This document shows, piece after piece, positions 45,751 to 53,363 of a stretch of DNA of 64,000 nt. A program made the position numbers and the translations under genes. Origin of the DNA: DUQX01 sp050948825 (GTDB lineage: Bacteria; Bacillota; Dethiobacteria; DTU022; UBA8154); the NCBI GenBank assembly GCA_050948825.1, contig JBMNEO010000008.1, positions 1-64,000 on the forward strand. Reading direction: 5' to 3'. Positions within the stretch are counted from its first letter, which is position 1. The number at the start of each line of letters is the position of its first letter. Under the pieces are notes generated by a model. The model was not told the DNA's origin, did no database searches, and worked only from the letters and a program-made list of their open reading frames with translations.

Positions 45751-46594
45751 ATTCTGGGAAAAGGAAGAAATTCTCCATCACGGCGTTTCTACCTGCGGTG
45801 GATGTGGAATGGAGTTAGTGGGGAGGACGATCCTGAAAGTCGTCGGCAGAAAAGCAATGATCGTCATACCACCTGGTTGCGCAGCCCTGCTGGTCGGTTA
45901 TGACCTGGGAACAGGGTTAAAGATCCCCGGCTTCCAATGCAACCTGGAAGCCACCGCTGCTTACCTTACCGGCATACGCGCCGGGCTGAACGCCCAGGGT
46001 AAAAAAGATATCCACCTGATCGGGTTTGCCGGTGACGGCGCCACCGTGGACATCGGCCTGCAGGCCCTCTCCGGAGCAGCAGAAAGAGGAGAAAAAATAA
46101 TCTATATCTGCTACGACAACGAAGCATATATGAACACCGGAATCCAGGGCAGCGGCTCCACACCCACCGGGGCATGGACCACCACCACCCCGGGCGGCAA
46201 CAAAGGCAAGGTAAAAGATATGCCGCGCATCCTCGAAGCACATGGCATCCCCTATATAGCGACCGCATCCGCCGGCTACATTCCGGACCTGGTCAAAAAA
46301 GTAGAAACAGCCATGACAATAGACGGGACATGCTTTATCCATGTCCATGCGCCCTGCAATGCCGGCTGGGGTTTCAAGACCAAAGACATGATCACTATTG
46401 CCCGGCTGGCGGTGGAGACGGGCCTGTGGAGCCTTTTTGAAATAAAAGACGGCGAGAAAAGGATCACGCGCAACATAAAAGAGCGCAAGCCTGTCACCGA
46501 ATACCTGAAAAGGCAGAAGCGCTTTGCCAGGTTAACAGACGAAGAAATTGCGGCTATCCAGGAAAAAGTGGATAAGCAGTTTGAAACCGCCTGA
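45743..46594 (+). CDS. 2-oxoacid:ferredoxin oxidoreductase, beta subunit
   Basis: 283 residues with the TPP/Mg2+ motif GDGATVDIGLQALSGA (about 97) ending in CYDNEAYMNTGIQGS (about 124), and N-terminal cluster Cys in STCGGCGME (about 14-22). ATG 45743 follows GGAAGGAG; the in-frame TTG/ATG upstream at 45689 lies inside alpha. Substrate type (pyruvate or branched-chain oxoacid) is not certain. The leucine-dehydrogenase-like gene downstream favours a branched or amino-acid-derived oxoacid. Confidence 0.94.
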   Translation: MAKFWEKEEILHHGVSTCGGCGMELVGRTILKVVGRKAMIVIPPGCAALLVGYDLGTGLKIPGFQCNLEATAAYLTGIRAGLNAQGKKDIHLIGFAGDGATVDIGLQALSGAAERGEKIIYICYDNEAYMNTGIQGSGSTPTGAWTTTTPGGNKGKVKDMPRILEAHGIPYIATASAGYIPDLVKKVETAMTIDGTCFIHVHAPCNAGWGFKTKDMITIARLAVETGLWSLFEIKDGEKRITRNIKERKPVTEYLKRQKRFARLTDEEIAAIQEKVDKQFETA

Positions 46595-46656
46595 TAGCAA
46601 TCGGGTTGAAATGCGCAACAATTAAAAAGAAAATTTTGAAAAAGGGGCGAAGCTAT

Positions 46657-47748
46657 ATGCATAAAGCCATAGCTGTTCTTGGGGGAGGTAACGGGGGACG
46701 TTGCATGGCAGCAGATTTAACATTGCGAGGGCATAAAGTTAACTTTTATGAGCATCCAAATTTTAAGGACAAAATTAAAGAGATCCAGGAAACGGGCATT
46801 ATTAATTTAGTGGGATTAGATGTCTCCGGGGCCGCTAAAATTCATAAAGTAACCACAGTAATGGAAGAGGCTCTTGAAAATGTGGACCTGATCAACATTG
46901 TTATGCCATCCTTTGCCCATGAAACATTCTTTCAGGAAATGATCCCATTCTTGAAAGACGGACAAGCCGTTATAGTATGGGCCGGTGACTTTGGCTCGAT
47001 CCGCCTTGTTAATTTACTTAAAGAAAAATGTCCGGAAAAAAAAGTGTTGGTTGCTGAAACCAATACTCTACCCTATGGTGCAAGAATTACACCGGAAGGC
47101 TGGATAGACTGGCATGTTTTTGCCCCAAAAATTTTGATGGCCACTTTGCCGGCAATAAATACGGACAAGGTATTGGAGAAGACTAAGAACATCTGGCCAA
47201 GGCTCATTGCGGCTGATAATGTGATTGCGGCTGCTCTCAGCAACCCAAATCCCCTCTGTCATCCTCCAGGGGCCCTCCTCAATACGGGAAGAATTCAATA
47301 TTCAAAAGGTGAATTTTACATGTATAAAGAGGGGATTACCGAGGCTGTAGCCAGAGTAATTAAATCTGTTTATGAGGAAACCCTGGCCCTGGCTGAAGCG
47401 CTTGACTGCGAAATTATACATTATGAGCATCATGAATTTATGACACCATCAAGCATTATGGGCATTGCACTTCAAGCGCCATTTGATACTCTAACTATAC
47501 ATGCAACCCGTGTAAAAGGCCCCCAGTCAATGGAAAATAGATATATAACTGAGGATTTACCCTATGGCCTGGTTCCTATGTCTGATCTGGGTAAAAAATT
47601 AGGGGTAAAAACGCCAATAATAGATGCATTAATCAACATTGGCAGTATAGTATGTAAATCAAATTTTTGGGAGACAGGGCGTACACTCCAAAAGCTGGGG
47701 ATAGATGCGATGGAAAAAGATGAATTGTTAAAGTTTATTCAGGGTTAA
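46657..47748 (+). CDS. Opine dehydrogenase family protein (NAD/NADP octopine/nopaline dehydrogenase type), paralogue 1
   Basis: 363 residues. An N-terminal Rossmann fold (AVLGGGNGGRCMAADLTLRG, residues 4-23) is followed by the octopine/nopaline dehydrogenase C-terminal domain, whose catalytic His fits the NPNPLCHPPGALLNTGRI motif (about 190-207). The family links an amino acid to a 2-oxoacid by reductive condensation, or splits such opines oxidatively. ATG 46657 follows AAGGGGCG. It is 62 bases after the oxidoreductase operon and is nearly duplicated at 51040. Confidence 0.9.
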   Translation: MHKAIAVLGGGNGGRCMAADLTLRGHKVNFYEHPNFKDKIKEIQETGIINLVGLDVSGAAKIHKVTTVMEEALENVDLINIVMPSFAHETFFQEMIPFLKDGQAVIVWAGDFGSIRLVNLLKEKCPEKKVLVAETNTLPYGARITPEGWIDWHVFAPKILMATLPAINTDKVLEKTKNIWPRLIAADNVIAAALSNPNPLCHPPGALLNTGRIQYSKGEFYMYKEGITEAVARVIKSVYEETLALAEALDCEIIHYEHHEFMTPSSIMGIALQAPFDTLTIHATRVKGPQSMENRYITEDLPYGLVPMSDLGKKLGVKTPIIDALINIGSIVCKSNFWETGRTLQKLGIDAMEKDELLKFIQG

Positions 47749-47936
47749 AAAAAGCCCTGGATGAGATGAACGGGAGTGTTATGAAGTAATATTTTTACAA
47801 AATGAAGTATTGAAATGTTGTAAACATGATAGAAGGGAGGGAAGATTTAGGTTGTTCAGATGGTCGGGCGGATAATCGCTACGGCATTTTTCCGTTCAGG
47901 TTAGGGGTTTATTAACAAATTTAAGGGGGTACTTTT

Positions 47937-49037
47937 ATGAAAAGCAAAAGAAATTTTTTAATTGGATTCCTTTTAGTGATTTTGTTGCTTTGCTATACAG
48001 TTGGTTGTTCTTCCCCTGCTGCCGGGCCCGGGAAAGGTAATGCTGATAATGGACAAGCCGCTGAGGAACAAAAACCAATTGAATTAAAAATGGCAGATTT
48101 TTTTCCCGCTAACCACGTAGCTGTAACTGTGAATGTTCAAAGCTGGATAGATGCTGTTGAAGAAGCTACAGATGGCAAAGTAAAGATAATACATTATCCA
48201 GGCGAGACGCTGCTTAAGGCAGATGACATTTTAGGAGGAGTGATATCAGGGGTTGCTGACATAGGTCATACCTGCGTTACTTATGATGTTGGGCGTTTGC
48301 CTTTGATGCAAGTAGTTGGTTTGCCGGGTGTTGAGGTGTTAAGTTCTAAGGCTAGCAGTTATACAGCTTGGGATATGATGGTTAAAGAAGGTGGAGAAAA
48401 GTATAAAGAACTAAAAGATGTAAAAGTTCCTTTTGTATACGGAATAACATCTGCTGCTTTTCATACCCAAAAACCGATTAACACTTTAGAAGATCTTAAG
48501 GGGATGCAAATAAGGGTTACGGCGCCTGCCGTTGAGCCAATGGAGGCTTTAGGTGCTGTTCCCATAGCCATGCCCATGTCTGAGGCATATGAAGCTTTGA
48601 GCAAGGGAGTAGTTGAAGGCGCTCTTGTTGCTTCTGAAGTATTAGAGGGTTGGAATATAGCTGATGTTACTAAATATACTACTATCGTTCCTATTTTCTT
48701 TACTGACTTTCATTATTTCCCAATGAATTTAGATGTTTGGAATTCCCTAACACCGGAAATTCAGCAGGCAATTGAGAGCGCCAGCCAACGGGTACATGAA
48801 GAGATCTCGTGCAAATTGTGGGATGAAGTAGATGAATCATCCCTTAAATATGCTATAGAAGAAACAGACCAGATCGTTACTACACTTTCAGAATCTGAAA
48901 AGAAAAGGATGGGAGAAATTTTAGAACCGCTTCAGGAAAAATGGATAGAAGAAATGGAGAGTAAAGGTCTGCCAGGAAGGGAAGTTGCTGAGGAATTTAA
49001 GAGTCGGATTGCCAAATATGGCGAAATGTTCGATTAA
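47937..49037 (+). CDS. TRAP transporter solute-binding lipoprotein (DctP), operon 3
   Basis: 366 residues: signal peptide with lipobox (TVGC, Cys about 24), then a DctP domain with HYPGETLLKADDILGGVISGV and the substrate Arg in GMQIRVTAP. It closely resembles the binding protein at 34029. Being encoded between two opine-dehydrogenase genes, it may bind an opine or related N-carboxyalkyl amino acid, a proposal from context only. AAGGGGG lies upstream. Confidence 0.94.
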   Translation: MKSKRNFLIGFLLVILLLCYTVGCSSPAAGPGKGNADNGQAAEEQKPIELKMADFFPANHVAVTVNVQSWIDAVEEATDGKVKIIHYPGETLLKADDILGGVISGVADIGHTCVTYDVGRLPLMQVVGLPGVEVLSSKASSYTAWDMMVKEGGEKYKELKDVKVPFVYGITSAAFHTQKPINTLEDLKGMQIRVTAPAVEPMEALGAVPIAMPMSEAYEALSKGVVEGALVASEVLEGWNIADVTKYTTIVPIFFTDFHYFPMNLDVWNSLTPEIQQAIESASQRVHEEISCKLWDEVDESSLKYAIEETDQIVTTLSESEKKRMGEILEPLQEKWIEEMESKGLPGREVAEEFKSRIAKYGEMFD

Positions 49038-49046
49038 AAAGAGAGG

Positions 49047-49090
49047 ATCACGGCTCGGGCTGTGGCTTTCATGCCCGGGCCGTGATTTGC
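49047..49090 (+). terminator. Hairpin between dctP and dctQ (operon 3)
   Basis: ATCACGGCTCGGGC pairs with GCCCGGGCCGTGAT (one mismatch), with a loop of about 12 bases, then TTGC. It lies 10 bases after dctP. It occupies the same position as the hairpins in operons 1 and 2. Confidence 0.65.
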
Positions 49091-49134
49091 AATTATCAAC
49101 ATCTTAATAAATCTCATTGATTAGGGGTTTTAAT

Positions 49135-49635
49135 ATGATAAAAAAACAATCTCTTGTAAAAAAAGGAATTACAAAAATGTCGGAGCTGCTGGATGAAGTG
49201 GCGAAAATGACTATGTTTGGATTAATGTTATTTATTGTAATAAACATCTTAATGCGTAGATTGTTCAATAAACCGTTCATCGGTGCTTATGATCTTGTAT
49301 CCGTATTAATATTAATCGCAGTTGTTTTGGCCTTAGCCAATTGTGCTATCCAAAAGGGGCATATAGCGATAGATTTTTTAGTAGAACGGTTTCCGTTATG
49401 GTTACAGAAATTGATTGACATCATTATGAATCTAACCTCTTTAATTTTTATCTCCTTGTTTGCTTATCATACTGCAAAACATGCTTATATCACAGCCGTT
49501 AGCGGAGATGTGACGTCTACGCTCAAAATCCCCCATTATCCTTTTATCTATATTGCATCCTTAGGATATTTGTTATTATGTTTGATAATTTTAGTTGATT
49601 TAATGAGCATAGTTAAGGATGTGATAAAGCGATGA
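49135..49635 (+). CDS. TRAP transporter small permease (DctQ), operon 3
   Basis: 166 residues, four membrane helices, with ALANCAIQKGHIAIDFLVERFP as the DctQ core. ATG 49135 is preferred, 8 bases after AGGGG; an in-frame ATG at 49117 precedes that site. Operon 2 has the same start context (ATTAGAGGTTTTAATATG), evidence that operons 2 and 3 are duplicates. It overlaps dctM by 4 bases. Confidence 0.9.
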   Translation: MIKKQSLVKKGITKMSELLDEVAKMTMFGLMLFIVINILMRRLFNKPFIGAYDLVSVLILIAVVLALANCAIQKGHIAIDFLVERFPLWLQKLIDIIMNLTSLIFISLFAYHTAKHAYITAVSGDVTSTLKIPHYPFIYIASLGYLLLCLIILVDLMSIVKDVIKR

Positions 49636-50954
49636 CTCCAACACTCATGGGATTAATTGGTTTAATTGGCTTGCTGTTTATTATCTTAATATTTAGGATG
49701 CCTATTGCTTATGCCATGGCCGTTGTCGGTTTTGTGGGATACAGTTTATTAGTTTCGCCTGCGGCAGCTTTAAGCCTTGTGGGGATAGAGACCTTTGCTA
49801 CTTTTGCTTCCTATAGTTTAACTGTTTTGCCGATGTTTGTTTTCATGGGGTATATTGCTTTTTATTCGGGAATAGGGGGAAATCTATTTTCTTTAACCAG
49901 CAGGTATTTAGGACATTTGCGAGGGGGTCTGGTTTTAGCAGCACAAGCCGCCAGCGCATTATTTGGAGCAATTTGTGGTTCAATGATCGCTTGTGTTGCT
50001 ACAGTTGGAAGTATCGCTTTGCCGGAAATGAAAAAGCGTAACTATAACATGCATTATTCTGCTGCAGCTATTTCCGCCGGTGGTTCATTGTCAACTTTAA
50101 TACCTCCGAGTTCAACTCTTATCGCTTATGGAATTATGACGGAGCAACCAATAGCCAAACTTTTTGCAGCGGGAATTACTGCGGGGATTGTACATATGCT
50201 CTGTTATATGGGAGCTGTTATTATTCTAACCAGGATCAACCCGGCCATTTTCCCTCCCACTCCAAAAGCAATAGCAATTCAGGGAGATAAGGCAGAAAGC
50301 AGTGCAAATATTGGTGGAGGGATTATTGAGGTTCTTTTCGTGTTTACTTTAACACTGGGAGGTTTATTTCTGGGCTGGTTTACACCTACTGAAGCCGGTG
50401 CAGTTGGCAGCTTTAGCATACTACTAATAACCTTTATTGAAAAAAGGATTAACTGGACAAAAATTAAGCAAGCACTGGCCGATACGACAAAGCTGACTGC
50501 CATGATCTTCCTTCTGATTTTTGGTGCGACAGTTTTGGGGCGTTTTGTTGCTGTAACGCGCATTCCCTTCGATTTTGCTTCTTTGGCGCTGGAATCGGGC
50601 GTGCATCCTTACCTGGTAATGGCAGGAATAATCGGCATTACCCTGGTACTTGGATGTTTTATTGATGCCTTTGCGCTTATTTTGCTTACAGTTCCTGTCT
50701 TTTTCCCCGTTGTTTTGGCCCTCGGATTTGACCCGATCTGGTTTGGAATAGTTGCTGTGGTGATAGAATCCATGGGTGCTGAAACCCCCCCGGTGGGCAT
50801 GGGCATATTTGTTATAAAAGGGGTTATGCCGGAGTTGCCTTTCGAAAAAATCGTCGTAGGAATGATTCCTTTCATATTAGCTGATTGGGCATTCTTTTTC
50901 TTGTTAATGTTTATTCCCTCAATCGCCACTTTTCTACCGAACTTGCTTTTTTAA
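49632..50954 (+). CDS. TRAP transporter large permease (DctM), operon 3
   Basis: 440 residues and complete, with about 12 membrane helices and the segments SALFGAICGSMIACVATVG (about 114), LIPPSSTLIAYG and FLGWFTPTEAGAVG. The last part (PELPFEKIVVGMIPFILADW to FLPNLLF) shows what the frameshifted operon 2 permease should look like. It begins in the ATGA overlap with dctQ. Confidence 0.95.
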   Translation: MTPTLMGLIGLIGLLFIILIFRMPIAYAMAVVGFVGYSLLVSPAAALSLVGIETFATFASYSLTVLPMFVFMGYIAFYSGIGGNLFSLTSRYLGHLRGGLVLAAQAASALFGAICGSMIACVATVGSIALPEMKKRNYNMHYSAAAISAGGSLSTLIPPSSTLIAYGIMTEQPIAKLFAAGITAGIVHMLCYMGAVIILTRINPAIFPPTPKAIAIQGDKAESSANIGGGIIEVLFVFTLTLGGLFLGWFTPTEAGAVGSFSILLITFIEKRINWTKIKQALADTTKLTAMIFLLIFGATVLGRFVAVTRIPFDFASLALESGVHPYLVMAGIIGITLVLGCFIDAFALILLTVPVFFPVVLALGFDPIWFGIVAVVIESMGAETPPVGMGIFVIKGVMPELPFEKIVVGMIPFILADWAFFFLLMFIPSIATFLPNLLF

Positions 50955-51039
50955 CATTTTAGTGGTAAGGGGTATAGCAATCATTTCATAAGTTTTTATA
51001 AACTAATTTAAAACGTTAATTAGACAAGGAGTGAGTTAA

Positions 51040-52131
51040 ATGTATAAACCTGTAGCAGTGCTTGGTGGGGGTAACGGGGGACGCTGTATGGCGGCTGATT
51101 TAACATTACGTGGATATAAAGTTAACTTTTATGAACATCCTAATTTTGAGGATAAAATTAAAACGATCCAAGAAACCGGAGTTATTAATCTAGTGGGAAT
51201 AGACGTCTCTGGGGCTGCTAAAATTCATAAAATAACCACTGTAATTGAAGAAGCCCTTGAGAATGCTGAAATAATCAACGTTATAACGCCATCTTTTGCA
51301 CATGAAATATTCTTTGAGGAAATGATTCCATTTTTGCAAGATGAACAAATCGTTATCATTTGGGCTGGAGATTTTGGTTCAATTCAACTTGTTAAAATGC
51401 TACAAAAAAAGTGCCCGGAAAAAAAAGTGATAGTTGCAGAAACTAATACCTTGCCCTATGGTGCAAGAATTACACCGGAAGGTTGGATAGACTACCATGT
51501 TTTTGCCCCTAAAGTGCTTATATCTTCTTTGCCGGCAACAGAAACGGAAAAAGTATTAAAAAAAGCTAAAAGTATCTGGCCCAGCCTGGTCGCAGCAGAT
51601 AACGTAATAGCGGCTGCTCTTAGCAATCCGAATCCCCTCTGTCATCCCCCTGGGGCCTTACTCAATACGGGAAGAATTCAATATTCAAAAGGTGAATTTT
51701 ACATGTATAAAGAGGGAATTACCGAGGCTGTAGCAAGAGTTATTAAATCTGTTTATGAGGAAACCCTGGCCCTGGCTGAAGCGCTTGATTCCGAAATTGT
51801 TCATTATGAAAATCATGAATTTATGACTCCGGCAAGTATTATGAGCATTGCACTTCAAGCACCTTTTGATACTCTCGGTATAATGGCAACCCGTGTAAAA
51901 GGCCCCCGGACAATCGAAGACAGGTATATTACCGAGGATCTACCCTATGGCCTGGTTCCTATGTCTGAACTGGGTAAAAAATTAGGGGTAAAAACGCCGG
52001 TAATAGATGCGTTAATCAACATTGGCTGTATAGTATGTAAATCAAATTATTGGGAGACAGGGCGTACACTCCAAAAACTGGGGATAGATGCGATGGAAAA
52101 AGATGAATTGTTAAAGTTCATTCAGGGTTAG
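51040..52131 (+). CDS. Opine dehydrogenase family protein, paralogue 2
   Basis: 363 residues, the same length as the protein at 46657 and roughly 85% identical by eye, with the same nucleotide motif (AVLGGGNGGRCMAADLTLRG) and NPNPLCHPPGALLNTGRI site. DNA identity is patchy: stretches around 51660-51790 and 52040-52130 are almost base-for-base equal to paralogue 1, while the first third is much more diverged. The two copies flank TRAP operon 3. AAGGAG lies upstream of ATG 51040. Confidence 0.9.
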   Translation: MYKPVAVLGGGNGGRCMAADLTLRGYKVNFYEHPNFEDKIKTIQETGVINLVGIDVSGAAKIHKITTVIEEALENAEIINVITPSFAHEIFFEEMIPFLQDEQIVIIWAGDFGSIQLVKMLQKKCPEKKVIVAETNTLPYGARITPEGWIDYHVFAPKVLISSLPATETEKVLKKAKSIWPSLVAADNVIAAALSNPNPLCHPPGALLNTGRIQYSKGEFYMYKEGITEAVARVIKSVYEETLALAEALDSEIVHYENHEFMTPASIMSIALQAPFDTLGIMATRVKGPRTIEDRYITEDLPYGLVPMSELGKKLGVKTPVIDALINIGCIVCKSNYWETGRTLQKLGIDAMEKDELLKFIQG

Positions 52132-52187
52132 TAAAGAGGAAATTTGCTAAAAACCAAACAATTAATTGGAGGAAGGGACCTTAAACG

Positions 52188-53255
52188 ATGTTTGAAACAA
52201 TAGCTGAATATGGGCATGAAAAAATTGTATATTGTTATGATGGTGACGTTGGTTTAAAGGCTATTATAGCTGTACACAGCACAGTGCTCGGGCCTGCGGT
52301 CGGGGGATGCAGAATGAGAAAATATGATCGCGATGAGGATGCACTGTTTGACGTCATGAGGCTTTCCAAAAACATGAGCCTTAAAAACGCCGCTGCAAAT
52401 CTCGGAGTAGGCGGAGGGAAAAGCGTCATCCTTGCCGATCCACAAACTGAAAAAACCCCTGAACTGTTGAAGGCGTTTGCCCTTGCAGTAGATTCTCTGG
52501 GGGGCATCTACTATACAGCAGAAGACGTAGGTATGACAGTTGCAGATTTGAACTATATCTGTCAATTTACAAAATATGCGATGGGTGGCGACCAAACTCC
52601 AGGAGCACATGGCGATCCCTCCATGCCGACCGCGTATGGCACATACCTGGGCATTAAAACCGGTGCAGAGATAAAACTTGGGCTTAAAGAACTCGCCGGC
52701 GTAAAAATAGCCGTACAGGGTGTTGGACACGTCGGGACATGCTTAGTTGAGCTGTTGTCCAAAGATGGAGCGGAAGTCACTGTTGCAGATATAAATCAGG
52801 ATAGTGTTGCTAATGTCCAAGAAAAATATGGTGTTAATGCTGTACAGCCGGATGAAATTTATGATGTTGATTGTGATATTTTTTCTCCTGCAGCATTTGG
52901 CGGAACAATTAATGAAAATACGATACCCAGACTCAAATGCAAAGTTGTTGCCGGTGCGGCCAATAACCAGCTTCTAAAAGATTCTGATGCAGATCTGCTT
53001 AAAAAAAGAGATATCTACTTTGTACCGGACTTTATTGTCAACTGTGGGGGCGTGACAATGGGCACTGCCGAGATTTATGGTTTAACATATGACGAAGCAT
53101 TTAAAAAAATTGATATAGTACAGGACAATGTGCATGAGGTTGACAGAATTGCCCGGGAAAAAGGAATCACAACGCAACAAGCAGCGATTGAGATGGCGTG
53201 GGGCCGCATACAAGCTGCGAAAGCAAAAAAACTTGAGTCCGGGGATAATCGATGA
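52188..53255 (+). CDS. Leucine dehydrogenase-like Glu/Leu/Phe/Val dehydrogenase
   Basis: 355 residues, the length of leucine/phenylalanine dehydrogenases. The catalytic Lys lies in LGVGGGKSVILADP (about 77), a second active-site segment is AEDVGMTVADLNYI, and the NAD fold contains VQGVGHVGTCLVE (about 180-192). It deaminates a branched or other aliphatic amino acid to its 2-oxoacid with NAD+. Downstream of the opine enzymes and near the 2-oxoacid oxidoreductase, it would feed that enzyme. The stop overlaps an ATG (ATGA). Confidence 0.93.
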   Translation: MFETIAEYGHEKIVYCYDGDVGLKAIIAVHSTVLGPAVGGCRMRKYDRDEDALFDVMRLSKNMSLKNAAANLGVGGGKSVILADPQTEKTPELLKAFALAVDSLGGIYYTAEDVGMTVADLNYICQFTKYAMGGDQTPGAHGDPSMPTAYGTYLGIKTGAEIKLGLKELAGVKIAVQGVGHVGTCLVELLSKDGAEVTVADINQDSVANVQEKYGVNAVQPDEIYDVDCDIFSPAAFGGTINENTIPRLKCKVVAGAANNQLLKDSDADLLKKRDIYFVPDFIVNCGGVTMGTAEIYGLTYDEAFKKIDIVQDNVHEVDRIAREKGITTQQAAIEMAWGRIQAAKAKKLESGDNR

Positions 53256-53296
53256 GCAGCGGATATACAATTGATGTAGACCTGCCTGAGGGTTAG
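53252..53296 (+). pseudogene. Possible remnant of the next operon gene
   Basis: An ATG overlaps the dehydrogenase stop in the ATGA manner seen for coupled genes and opens a 14-codon frame, MSSGYTIDVDLPEG, then TAG. The wording resembles the start of small DUF302-like proteins. The next ~65 bases to the convergent asnB stop show no continuation, so it looks like a decapitated or deleted gene. This is weak evidence. Confidence 0.3.
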
Positions 53297-53363
53297 GGCT
53301 GATAATAAAGATTGCTCCTGTTGTAGCTATCCCTGTCAGCGTTAACCCTCTCTTTCATTGAGG

